Source: an uncultured Prevotella sp.
GTDB lineage: Bacteria; Bacteroidota; Bacteroidia; Bacteroidales; Bacteroidaceae
Length of the DNA: 50,550 bases
Reading direction: 5' to 3'
NCBI GenBank assembly: GCA_945869265.1
Contig: CAMBOI010000023.1
Span: forward strand, 1 to 50,550
The notes under the pieces are model-generated. The model was not told where the DNA came from and ran no database searches. It saw only the letters and a list, made by a program, of their open reading frames with translations. The position numbers and the translations under genes are program-made. This document shows positions 18,796 through 28,708 of the stretch, in pieces; the first letter of the stretch is position 1, and each line of letters opens with the position of its first letter.

Positions 18796-20857
18796 CAAAG
18801 CTTGCTCCTGCCATAATCCATGTGCCTGGCTGCGGAATGTTTCCGTAGTCAACATACGTCTTGTCAAAGAGGTTGTTGGCCTCTATGTAGAGCTTGTATT
18901 CGGGAGTGTTCCACGACAAGCGCGCATCCACGATAGAGTAGGGCTTATATGCGCACACATTGCCGTCAACATCGGTATAAGAACCCATGCGGTCTTGATA
19001 GCGGTAGTTGATACCGAGGTCAAGATTTTTCCATATATTCAACTGCAGGTTGCCCACCAGTTTGTGGCGCAGGTATTCGAGGGTGTATTTGCTCTGTATG
19101 CCTGCCACCTCCTTTTGGTCTTGGTCGAGATAGGTGTAGCTGATGTTGAATGATTTCAGGATATTCTGTCCGGGCATCATGCGCTTGAAGTCAAACGCCA
19201 CGTTGCCTTGCACTCCCAGGGTGTTTATCTTGGTGAAGTTGACAGATTTCCACACTGCATCCTTGCCCTCCTTGGTGTCGAGAATCCAGTCGATGATGTT
19301 CTTGCTGTGATTATAGAACACATTCGCGCTGGCAGTCACACCGCCGTGGGTGTATTTCACACCGCCTTCGAGGGCTGACAGTTCCTCGGGCTTGAGATAC
19401 TTGTCGGGCTTGTGCCCGCCTACAGAGTAATAAAGCTCCGTCACCGACGGCATGCGCAGCGAGGTGTTGTATGAGGCATACACCTTGAAGTCGTTGCCTA
19501 TGCGATAGCTCACATCTACGCCCGGATACACCTTCATGTTCATGTTGTTCCATGAGTTCTTCACTGCCACAAGTCCGGCAGATAGGGTGAATCGTTCGAG
19601 GATGACGTTATGCTCGAGCACGAAACTGATGTTGGTGCGGTTGATGCCGTATTCATACATACGGTCGGTGCCGCTGATATGCTTAGGTTCGCCAAGCGGT
19701 TCGCCGAGGTTTCCGCTCACGAGGTCCTCGTTTCTCAGTTCTGCTCCGATGGCGGTGCGACCGAGTGTCCAGTCGAAGTAGCCGTTGAGGTTCACGCCGA
19801 AGATGTCGGTGCGGTGATAGTTGAACGGATACTTGTCGGCAGCGTCGCGGAAGAGTTCGAAGCGGTCTTCGCCGTGATTCCAGTAGATCGACGGTTTCAG
19901 ATGGAACGCTCCGTTCTTGTTCTCCGCCTGTATTGCGGTATATGTCTTGAGCGTGTGCTCAAACTGGTCGTCCCATTTCACTCCGTAGAAGGTGTTCGAC
20001 CCGTAGTCCTTCGACGAGATTCCGGCATGCCATTTCACGAGTATGTCCTCGTCGCTGTAGTTACCCTGATAGAATGCCTTTCCGCCCTTGTAGTCGGCAT
20101 TCAACGATCCTGCCTTGTTGCGGCTGTATCCGTCGCTGCGTGTGTAGCTGCCCGACAGTTGGTTGTTCCAATTGCCCGACTTCACGTTAGCCCTTGCTCC
20201 AGCCGAGAGATAGCCGTAGCTGCCACCCTCCACGTGGGCCGACACGCTGCTCTTCTCCCTTGGGCGCGTCACGATGTTGATGGCTCCCACAAGCGATGAT
20301 GTGCCGTATGCACGTCCAGCGGGACCTTCGAGCACCTCTATGCGCTCAATCTCACTGATGTCAACTGGAAAATCAAAGGCATTGTGCCCCGTCTGCGGGT
20401 CGCAGATGTTGATGCCGTTAAGCAGAATTGCGATTTGCTCGTAGTTGCCTCCGCGTATGCTGATGTCGGTCTGCGCTCCAATCGGACCACGCTGGCGGAC
20501 ATCCACTCCTGCGGCGTATTTCAGCAAATCATTAACACTTTGCACCGGCGCAGCTTGAATGTCGCTACGCTCGAGTACAGTTACCATTCTCGCTGCCTGG
20601 GTGCGGGTCATAGGTGCTCGCGAACCTATGACGTTCAGCTCGTCGAGGGTCATCTCGCGGTCGGTCTTGATGGAGATGCTGTCGGCACTCACTGGCTTCA
20701 CGCTCACGCTCTCGGCACTTGCGTGCGTCAGGGTGGCAACACTCAGTGTGCTGATAATCACCTCACGTCCAAGACAGCTAAACAGCGAGTAGCCCTTGCG
20801 TCCAAATCGCTTGAACACAATCACTTCTGGCTTTCTTCTTGAATTGTTGTTGTACAT
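18788..20857 (-). CDS. TonB-dependent outer-membrane receptor
   Basis: A 22-stranded-barrel receptor for import of a scarce ligand (siderophore, cobalamin or similar) driven by TonB. A further in-frame ATG exists 36 codons upstream, but the -33/-7 promoter lies inside that stretch, so I take the ATG at 20857, giving 689 residues. The TonB box/plug region has EMTLDELNVIGSR, AAPVQSVNDLLKYAAGVDVRQ, DISIRGGNYEQIAILLNG and the RIEVLEGPAGRAYGTSSLVGAINIVT plug end. The barrel ends GTWIMAGASFEF. It lacks the SusC-type N-terminal carboxypeptidase-like domain, so it is nearer the BtuB/FepA type. No riboswitch fits in the short leader. No partner ABC transporter is adjacent; the ligand is unknown. Confidence 0.92.
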   Translation of the reverse strand: MYNNNSRRKPEVIVFKRFGRKGYSLFSCLGREVIISTLSVATLTHASAESVSVKPVSADSISIKTDREMTLDELNVIGSRAPMTRTQAARMVTVLERSDIQAAPVQSVNDLLKYAAGVDVRQRGPIGAQTDISIRGGNYEQIAILLNGINICDPQTGHNAFDFPVDISEIERIEVLEGPAGRAYGTSSLVGAINIVTRPREKSSVSAHVEGGSYGYLSAGARANVKSGNWNNQLSGSYTRSDGYSRNKAGSLNADYKGGKAFYQGNYSDEDILVKWHAGISSKDYGSNTFYGVKWDDQFEHTLKTYTAIQAENKNGAFHLKPSIYWNHGEDRFELFRDAADKYPFNYHRTDIFGVNLNGYFDWTLGRTAIGAELRNEDLVSGNLGEPLGEPKHISGTDRMYEYGINRTNISFVLEHNVILERFTLSAGLVAVKNSWNNMNMKVYPGVDVSYRIGNDFKVYASYNTSLRMPSVTELYYSVGGHKPDKYLKPEELSALEGGVKYTHGGVTASANVFYNHSKNIIDWILDTKEGKDAVWKSVNFTKINTLGVQGNVAFDFKRMMPGQNILKSFNISYTYLDQDQKEVAGIQSKYTLEYLRHKLVGNLQLNIWKNLDLGINYRYQDRMGSYTDVDGNVCAYKPYSIVDARLSWNTPEYKLYIEANNLFDKTYVDYGNIPQPGTWIMAGASFEF

Positions 20858-20886
20858 AAATATTACTAAAAATTTTATAAACGCTG

Positions 20887-20918
20887 CAAAGGTACTGCTT
20901 TTTTGTGGATCGTGCAAA
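20887..20918 (-). promoter_or_regulatory. promoter of the TonB receptor
   Basis: On the minus strand TTTG (20918-20915), 20 bases, then TACCTTTG (20894-20887). This is a perfect Bacteroidota promoter about 30 bases above the chosen ATG. Confidence 0.8.
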
Positions 20919-20956
20919 TCTATTGGGCACGAAAAAGCATAATAAATACTAATTAT

Positions 20957-20988
20957 TTTGGTCAAGTCATAGATTTGATGTATCTTTG
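20957..20988 (+). promoter_or_regulatory. promoter of rsfS-ftsH-cdsA
   Basis: TTTG (20957-20960), a 20-base spacer and TATCTTTG (20981-20988) lie 36 bases above the rsfS ATG. It is divergent from the receptor promoter, with the two -33 boxes 38 bases apart. Confidence 0.8.
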
Positions 20989-21024
20989 CACGCTGAAATT
21001 TGTATATATATAATAATGTAAAGA

Positions 21025-21384
21025 ATGGAAGAAATCAAAAGATTAGTTGATACTATAGTAAAAGGAATACAAGAAAAGAAGGGAATGGACATCGTGGTGG
21101 TTGACCTCACTAAGATTGACGGGGCAATATGCCGCAAATTCGTAGTATGCACAGGACAGTCGCCTACGCAGGTGCAGGCCATCGCCGATTCCGTCAGTGA
21201 TACCGTAAGGATGGAGTTGGGCGAGAAACCCGTCAAGGTTGTTGGAGAGGACAACGCCGTGTGGGTGGCAATGGATTACACCGACGTCATGGTGCACGTC
21301 TTTGTGCCCGACACCCGCGAGTATTATGACATCGAGCACCTCTGGGAGGACGCACCGAAAACGGTGATACCGAATGAGGAATAA
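21025..21384 (+). CDS. rsfS: ribosome silencing factor RsfS (Iojap family)
   Basis: A 119-residue protein that binds ribosomal protein uL14 on the 50S subunit and blocks subunit joining when nutrients are low. Family features are the KGMDIVVVDLTKIDGAICRKF start of the core, CTGQSPTQVQAIADSV, and the C-terminal WVAMDYTDVMVHVFVPDTRE with YYDIEHLW. The length is normal. It heads an operon with ftsH (19 bases later) and cdsA, an arrangement conserved in Bacteroidota. Confidence 0.95.
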   Translation: MEEIKRLVDTIVKGIQEKKGMDIVVVDLTKIDGAICRKFVVCTGQSPTQVQAIADSVSDTVRMELGEKPVKVVGEDNAVWVAMDYTDVMVHVFVPDTREYYDIEHLWEDAPKTVIPNEE

Positions 21385-21403
21385 TTAATAATATATTTTT
21401 AGA

Positions 21404-23443
<2,040 letters not shown>

Positions 23444-23465
23444 CTCCCCAAAATAAAAAAAAGAT

Positions 23466-24314
23466 ATGAACAACTTTATAGCAAGAACAATCACAGGCAT
23501 ACTCTTTGTTGCGACGATAGTAGTGTGCTTTCTCAATCCCACGGCAATGATATTCCTCTTTGCCCTGGTCACGGGATTGACAGTATGGGAGTTTACCGGT
23601 CTTGTCAACGACAGGTCCGGAGTGGCGGTCAACCGCTTTATCTCTACCGTGGCGGGCGTCTATTTCTTCCTCGCCATGGCAGGCACATGCAGCGGCTTCA
23701 CCTCGTCCACCGTGTTCATTCCCTATCTCATCACTATCATCTATCTGCTCGTGGCTGAACTATATGCCAAGCAGGAAGATCCCATCCACGATTGGGCCTA
23801 CACGATGATGAGCCAGATGTATGTCGTCTTGCCCTTCTCGCTGCTCAATATGCTTGCGTTCCGTGCCGCCCCCGAGGGCATCATGTATGTATATACCCTG
23901 CCCCTGAGCGTGTTTGTCTTCCTGTGGGTCAACGACACCGGCGCATATTGCTGCGGTTCGCTCTTCGGCAAGCACAAACTCTTTCCGCGCATTAGTCCTG
24001 GAAAGAGTTGGGAGGGCAGCATCGGTGGTGGCATCTTCGTGATGGCTGCTGCGGCGTTGGTGTGGTATCTCACCGACGTTTATGACATGAACCCCACCGG
24101 CATGGGCATGTGGGAGTGGATGGGTCTTGGACTCACCGTCGTCGTCTTCGGCACATGGGGCGACCTCGTCGAGAGCCTCTTCAAGCGCACCCTCGGCATC
24201 AAGGACAGCGGCAACATCCTGCCCGGTCACGGCGGTATGCTCGACCGCTTCGACTCCTCGCTGCTCGCCATCCCCGCCGCAGTCGTTTATCTCTTCACAA
24301 TAACATTATTATAA
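23466..24314 (+). CDS. cdsA: phosphatidate cytidylyltransferase
   Basis: CdsA (282 aa) makes CDP-diacylglycerol from phosphatidate and CTP, the branch point for phosphatidylglycerol, cardiolipin and phosphatidylethanolamine. It is a polytopic inner-membrane protein with about seven to eight hydrophobic segments. The family signature is near the C-terminus: SLFKRTLGIKDSG followed by LPGHGGMLDRFDS (about residues 237-266), with the metal-binding aspartates. Length and operon context (after ftsH) are usual. The cardiolipin synthase encoded at 32.7 kb acts in the same pathway. Confidence 0.95.
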   Translation: MNNFIARTITGILFVATIVVCFLNPTAMIFLFALVTGLTVWEFTGLVNDRSGVAVNRFISTVAGVYFFLAMAGTCSGFTSSTVFIPYLITIIYLLVAELYAKQEDPIHDWAYTMMSQMYVVLPFSLLNMLAFRAAPEGIMYVYTLPLSVFVFLWVNDTGAYCCGSLFGKHKLFPRISPGKSWEGSIGGGIFVMAAAALVWYLTDVYDMNPTGMGMWEWMGLGLTVVVFGTWGDLVESLFKRTLGIKDSGNILPGHGGMLDRFDSSLLAIPAAVVYLFTITLL

Positions 24315-25214
24315 ATGGGCAATATCAGGGAAGTCACCCTCTCGATGATTCACGACAAGGGGCATAAGATGATATACAATGATTTTATGCTCCTCGACGA
24401 CAACTTCGACGACGAGGTGTTCAAGGGATTCACCTATGCAGGCAATCCCTTAAAGATTCTGTTTGTCATGCAGATGATGTGCGTGCGTGGCAGGATGCGC
24501 ATCAGGGTCAACCTCAAGGAGATGGTGGTCGAGGAAAACGACATACTACTCGTCACCCCCGGTTCGATTATCGACATGGTGGTGTGCGAGGGTGATTGCC
24601 GCATGGCAGTCATACACATCGACAATGCCAAGATTTCCCGTCAACCCACTCTGAAGATTATACTTCAGTTCCGCTCAATCATCAAGTATGATTGTTTCAT
24701 CACCCATATCTCCCCATCCTCTATGTCTCAGATAGTCAATGGCTACAAGTTGCTGTGCAATATCGTCAACGACGATGAGCTGCGCTATAAGGACGAGGCG
24801 ATGGAGGGTTGCTTTCAGATGATGATATCCTATTGGATGAGCGAGATCATGAAGCAAAACGAGAATGAGACAAAAGTGAAAATCTCGCGCAATGAGCAGA
24901 TTTTCAAGACATTCCTCCAGTTGGTGCAGAAGAATTACATGACCAACCGCGAGGTGGCGTTCTATGCCGACAAGTTGTGCATCACACCCAAGTATCTTGG
25001 CGTAGTCGTGTCGCAGGTGAGCAAGCGCCGTCCGCTCGACTGGATTCGCGACTATGTCATCCTCGACGCCAAGGCGATGCTGTTGAGCCGCGAGTATAGC
25101 ATCCAGCAAATCAGTCAGCATCTCAATTTCCCCAACCCCTCCTTCTTCAGCAAGTATTTCCGCGAGGCAGTAGGCTATTCGCCAAGCAAATATCTCAACA
25201 ACGAAGGGGAATGA
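24315..25214 (+). CDS. AraC-family transcriptional regulator
   Basis: A 299-residue regulator. The first 190 or so residues form a cupin-like sensing domain (hydrophobic strands such as RMRIRVNLKEMVVEENDILLVTPGS). The last 100 hold two helix-turn-helix motifs: EVAFYADKLCITPKYLGVVV, and ISQHLNFPNPSFFSKYFREA followed by VGYSPSKYL, the standard AraC/XylS end. The ATG directly abuts the cdsA stop with no gap, so it is cotranscribed with or coupled to cdsA. The target and inducer cannot be told. It is convergent with the lysO pair. Confidence 0.9.
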   Translation: MGNIREVTLSMIHDKGHKMIYNDFMLLDDNFDDEVFKGFTYAGNPLKILFVMQMMCVRGRMRIRVNLKEMVVEENDILLVTPGSIIDMVVCEGDCRMAVIHIDNAKISRQPTLKIILQFRSIIKYDCFITHISPSSMSQIVNGYKLLCNIVNDDELRYKDEAMEGCFQMMISYWMSEIMKQNENETKVKISRNEQIFKTFLQLVQKNYMTNREVAFYADKLCITPKYLGVVVSQVSKRRPLDWIRDYVILDAKAMLLSREYSIQQISQHLNFPNPSFFSKYFREAVGYSPSKYLNNEGE

Positions 25215-25222
25215 AATCTACC

Positions 25223-25813
25223 TTATAGCGAACAGAAGAACGTGACGAGGAACGGGACGGAGAAATCTACGCAGAAGCCGTGGAAGATGGAGACGATGAT
25301 GAAGTCCTGTCCGGATGTACGGGTGATGATAGGTAGGGTGGTGTCCATGGTTGTGGCGCCACCCATACTAATCGGCGCCAATTTGCCAAAGTACTTTGCC
25401 AACAGGGGCGCGCATAGAAGTGTCAATATCTCGCGTAGGATATTGGCAAGTAGGGCTATGGTACCTAATTCCGCACCCTTGTATTGGGTGATGAAGATGC
25501 TCGACAGGGAGTAATAGCCAAATCCCGAACCGATGGCGAGACAGTCGAAGAGATGGCGATGGGGGAGTAGGGCAGAGGCTGCCGCAGTGCCTGCCAAAGT
25601 GCCGACAATAGTCATCACCGGCAACATCATCAGACGGGGATTGACGCTGCGGAAACTCTTAAGCGTTTTGGTGTCGCTGCCGATGCTTATACCTACGCAA
25701 AACATTAGGGCGTAGAGGATGAAGGTTGAAAATTGAAAATTGAAGGTTGAAGATTGAAGGCCTACTACTATTCCTAAGACGAAGAAGGCGATGATGATAA
25801 GACTGCCTTTCAT
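25223..25813 (-). CDS. lysO: LysO-family lysine exporter, C-terminal subunit
   Basis: A 196-residue membrane protein corresponding to the larger C-terminal part of LysO (DUF340/YbjE), which exports L-lysine in enterobacteria. Conserved parts are MFCVGISIGSDTK (about 37-49), PVMTIVGTLAGTAAAS, AIGSGFGYYSLSSI, GAELGTIALLANILRE and GGATTMDTTLPII. The ATG at 25813 overlaps the upstream stop (ATGA), giving a clean hydrophobic start MKGSLIIIAFF; a longer frame would run into the upstream gene. Residues about 20-31 (LQSSTFNFQFSTF) are encoded by copies of a TTCAATTTTCAA-type repeat otherwise intergenic here, so this loop looks like a repeat insertion. Confidence 0.82.
   Translation of the reverse strand: MKGSLIIIAFFVLGIVVGLQSSTFNFQFSTFILYALMFCVGISIGSDTKTLKSFRSVNPRLMMLPVMTIVGTLAGTAAASALLPHRHLFDCLAIGSGFGYYSLSSIFITQYKGAELGTIALLANILREILTLLCAPLLAKYFGKLAPISMGGATTMDTTLPIITRTSGQDFIIVSIFHGFCVDFSVPFLVTFFCSL
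25718..25758. repeat. TTCAA-type heptamer repeat inside lysO
   Basis: On the coding strand about five copies of TTCAATTT/TTCAACCT/TTCAATCT follow one another within lysO codons about 20-31. The unit matches the intergenic array at 18.72-18.79 kb. Confidence 0.75.
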
Positions 25814-26085
25814 TTGCCAGCCTCCTTTCTTGAGAGGTATTTCCATAGTAGCCATGAGAAGAGTGTGGTGCCTAAGGCTCCTCCGACAGTGAGTAACAGA
25901 GCCTCAATGCCAAGTGTCTGAATACCGTTGACGATATGCGGATTGCTGCCCACCTCGATACCGAGCAGGAAGAGGAGTAGCCATATCAAGACAGTGATTA
26001 CATGAGAAATAAATCTCGTATTTCTCTTTCTTACGAGATAACCTACGGCAATGCCGCATAGCATTATGACAACAACAATAAGCAT
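25810..26085 (-). CDS. LysO-family lysine exporter, N-terminal subunit
   Basis: A 91-residue membrane protein equal to the N-terminal third of LysO. The ATG at 26085 starts MLIVVVIMLCGIAVGYLVRKR. Three hydrophobic segments follow, with LLLFLLGIEVGSNPHIV in the middle (the LGxxxGxN motif of the family) and LLTVGGALGTTLFSWLLW near the end. It ends in a TGA that overlaps the next ATG. A longer frame running upstream lacks hydrophobic character and overlaps the DUF3667 gene, so I reject it. The two proteins probably form one transporter. Confidence 0.8.
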   Translation of the reverse strand: MLIVVVIMLCGIAVGYLVRKRNTRFISHVITVLIWLLLFLLGIEVGSNPHIVNGIQTLGIEALLLTVGGALGTTLFSWLLWKYLSRKEAGK

Positions 26086-26102
26086 AGTCGTGGAATAGGA
26101 AA

Positions 26103-26945
26103 CTATTTTGTGGCAGCTGTATTCTCGGCGAATGATATTATTATTCCCGCCACCATTCCGGCAATAGCTATAAACAATGTGATGGAGAGGACGTGAACAA
26201 CAATCACCTTGCGTATTGTTGTCCTCCATTTATATCCGAAGATATACTTGTAATCCCATACAAAAAGAATAAACAGCAACCACCATGGCAGGGGATAGAA
26301 GGTATAGTCTTCCTTGCCGTTGCTGAAGATGGGGAGATAGATGATTGACAATGCCATCATCTGACCGCTCATGAACACCTGGGTGAAGAAATGCTCTGCC
26401 ATCGTGGATTTCGGTCGGGTGGGTGACTTGCGGAACACCATCCATGCAAACAACATAAAGAATGAGTGAAGGCAGATGAGTTCTACGGCTTTATGCTGAT
26501 CCATCCATACCACAATATTCTTTACTGTCATCATCATTTCTTCTGTTGAGATTTTCTTGCCATTGAAGTTGACGACAGTATTATTAGTGTTCTCCGTGAG
26601 ATTCTTCTTGAGTGCCTCGTCATTCATACTGCTTGTAATCTGTTCGGAGATGGTCTTTTCGCCGAGCAGTGACGACTCCACGGCAAAGAAGATGCAAAGC
26701 ACGAAGAGCATCTTCACAGGCGGGAAGAACGGCATGCGCTTGCCATCGAGATATTCGCCAATCATCTGTCCTGGTCGGTAGATGAGGTGCATTACTGTGC
26801 GTGGCAATGAGCGGTTGCCCATACCCCACACCTCTAATGTCGCCATCAGTGCTTTCTTGACGGTGAATCGCTGCGTGCTTGCCGGTTGGCCGCACGAGGG
26901 GCAGTAGTTGCCGATGAATTCAGTATGGCAGTTGAGACATTCCAT
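26103..26945 (-). CDS. DUF3667 membrane protein with N-terminal zinc ribbon
   Basis: A 280-residue protein. The first 20 residues form a zinc ribbon (cysteines 3, 6, 15 and 18 in CLNC and CPSC). A conserved basic segment follows (RSLPRTVMHLIYRPGQMIGEYLDGKR, about 45-70), then FFPPVKMLFVLCIFF and several transmembrane helices in the C-terminal half. This order is what I know of the DUF3667 family, of unknown function. It lies 17 bases upstream of the split lysO pair in the same direction, so they may be cotranscribed. Confidence 0.82.
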   Translation of the reverse strand: MECLNCHTEFIGNYCPSCGQPASTQRFTVKKALMATLEVWGMGNRSLPRTVMHLIYRPGQMIGEYLDGKRMPFFPPVKMLFVLCIFFAVESSLLGEKTISEQITSSMNDEALKKNLTENTNNTVVNFNGKKISTEEMMMTVKNIVVWMDQHKAVELICLHSFFMLFAWMVFRKSPTRPKSTMAEHFFTQVFMSGQMMALSIIYLPIFSNGKEDYTFYPLPWWLLFILFVWDYKYIFGYKWRTTIRKVIVVHVLSITLFIAIAGMVAGIIISFAENTAATK

Positions 26946-26954
26946 ATTTATTGG

Positions 26955-26990
26955 GGAGTTAAGGAGTTAACTCCTTAACTCCTTAACTCC
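26955..26990. repeat. 28-bp perfect palindrome of GGAGTTAA units
   Basis: GGAGTTAAGGAGTT (26955-26968) is followed without a gap by its exact reverse complement (26969-26982), then one more TTAACTCC (26983-26990). It occupies most of the 51-bp gap between the acyl-CoA dehydrogenase stop and the DUF3667 ATG. It could act as terminator, processing site or ribosome-binding region. Confidence 0.85.
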
Positions 26991-26996
26991 TAAAAA

Positions 26997-28703
26997 TTAC
27001 GCTTTAAAATTCTCCAAGTCCTCGGCCTTGAACGCCTTGATATAGGCATGATGTGCAGCGCACTCAGCCTCGGCATGGCGAACGAAGACGTTGACACTCT
27101 TCTTGAAGAGTTCGGGAGCGCGAGTGGCATCCTCAAGCAGCAGGATAGACATGATGATGTCGGCAGTCATCTCGTAGAGACGGCGTGCGAGGAAATCCTG
27201 CATATCCTGGTTGCCCTGCTCCTTCACATAGTTGAGTGCATCTTCATACTGCTCGATGAGCTTGGCGATACGCTCGCGCATCGGGGAGGCACACTCGCAG
27301 ATAGGACGCTCCATCATCTCCTTCATGATTGAGAGGTAGGTGCCGTTGGTGATATAGCGGATGGCAGCCACTACCTGAAGCTGTGTTGTACCCTCGTAGA
27401 TAGAGAAGATACGTGCATCGCGATAGAGGCGCTGACTCTTGTATTCCATGATGAATCCCGAACCGCCGTGAATCTGAATGGCATCGTAGGCATTCTGGTT
27501 GGCATACTCGGAGTTCATACCCTTTGCCAATGGTGTGAAGGCATCGGCAAGGCGAGTGTATTTCTTCTGCTCGGCACGCTCCTCTGGAGTGAGTTTGCGC
27601 TCGCGGGCAATGTCGTCGAGAGCCTTGTAGATATCCACGTAGCGTGCTGTCTGATAGAGGATGGCACGACCGGCATCGAGCTTGGCCTTCATGCGTGAGA
27701 GCATGTCATATACAGCGGGGAAGTCGATGATGGCAGTGTCAAACTGCTTGCGCTCCTTGGCATAGGCGAGACCCTCGTTGTAGGCAGCCTGGCTCACACC
27801 CACCGACTGTGCGGCGATACCCAAGCGGGCTCCGTTCATCAGGGCCATCACATACTTGATAAGACCCAGGCGGGTGCTACCGCAGAGTTCGCACTTGGCG
27901 TTCTTATATACAAGTTCGCAGGTGGGCGAACCGTGGATACCTAGTTTGTGCTCGATATGACGTACGGTGACACCTCCGTCGCGCTTGTCGTAGATGAACA
28001 TCGAGAGTCCGCGTCCGTCGTGTGTACCCTCCTCAGAGCGTGCGAGCACGAGGTGGATGTCGGAGTCGCCATTGGTGATGAAACGCTTTACACCATTGAG
28101 GCGCCAGCACTTGTTCTCCTCGTCGTAACTTGCCTTGAGCATCACGCGCTGGAGGTCGGAACCTGCGTCAGGCTCAGTCAAGTCCATTGACATTGTCTCA
28201 CCTGCACATACGCGGGGGATGTACTTCTTGCGCTGTTCCTCGTCGCCAAACTCATAGAGTGTCTCGATACAATCCTGAAGGCTCCAGATGTTCTGGAATC
28301 CTGCGTCGGCTGCCGATACAATCTCCGAGGCCATAGAGTAGGGAGTGATAGGCATGTTAAGACCGCCGTAGCGACGGGGCATCGACACGCCCCAAAGACC
28401 AGCCTTGCGGGTGGCGTCGAGGTTTTCGAATGTCTTGGATGCATACACCATGCGTCCATCAACGAGGTGTGGACCTTCGAGGTCAACAGCCTCAGAGTTG
28501 GGTTCGATGATGTTGGCGGCTATGTCGCCTGTAATCTCGAGCATCTGCTTGTAGTTCTCGATAGCGTCGTCGAAGTCAACGGGAGCGTCGGGATATTCTG
28601 CAGCATCCACGAATCCACGTTCCTTGAGTTCAACGATGCGTTTCATTTCCGGGTGATTCAAATAGAATTCAAATTCCGGATGGTCACTATAATAGTTTGC
28701 CAT
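26997..28703 (-). CDS. acyl-CoA dehydrogenase
   Basis: A 568-residue flavoprotein that oxidises acyl-CoA to enoyl-CoA and passes electrons to ETF. Family segments are SMDLTEPDAGSDLQRV (about 172-187, FAD/substrate loop), RFITNGDSDIHLVLAR, GIHGSPTCELVY, the helical domain AYNEGLAYAKERKQF, and IQIHGGSGFIMEY. The catalytic glutamate is in IYEGTTQLQ (about residue 440). It is longer than classical 380-residue enzymes by an N-terminal and a C-terminal helical extension, as in the long-type dehydrogenases of Bacteroidota. It lies five bases after etfA, so etfB-etfA-acd is one transcription unit. The chain length of its substrate is unknown. Confidence 0.92.
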   Translation of the reverse strand: MANYYSDHPEFEFYLNHPEMKRIVELKERGFVDAAEYPDAPVDFDDAIENYKQMLEITGDIAANIIEPNSEAVDLEGPHLVDGRMVYASKTFENLDATRKAGLWGVSMPRRYGGLNMPITPYSMASEIVSAADAGFQNIWSLQDCIETLYEFGDEEQRKKYIPRVCAGETMSMDLTEPDAGSDLQRVMLKASYDEENKCWRLNGVKRFITNGDSDIHLVLARSEEGTHDGRGLSMFIYDKRDGGVTVRHIEHKLGIHGSPTCELVYKNAKCELCGSTRLGLIKYVMALMNGARLGIAAQSVGVSQAAYNEGLAYAKERKQFDTAIIDFPAVYDMLSRMKAKLDAGRAILYQTARYVDIYKALDDIARERKLTPEERAEQKKYTRLADAFTPLAKGMNSEYANQNAYDAIQIHGGSGFIMEYKSQRLYRDARIFSIYEGTTQLQVVAAIRYITNGTYLSIMKEMMERPICECASPMRERIAKLIEQYEDALNYVKEQGNQDMQDFLARRLYEMTADIIMSILLLEDATRAPELFKKSVNVFVRHAEAECAAHHAYIKAFKAEDLENFKA

Positions 28704-28708
28704 GTTTT

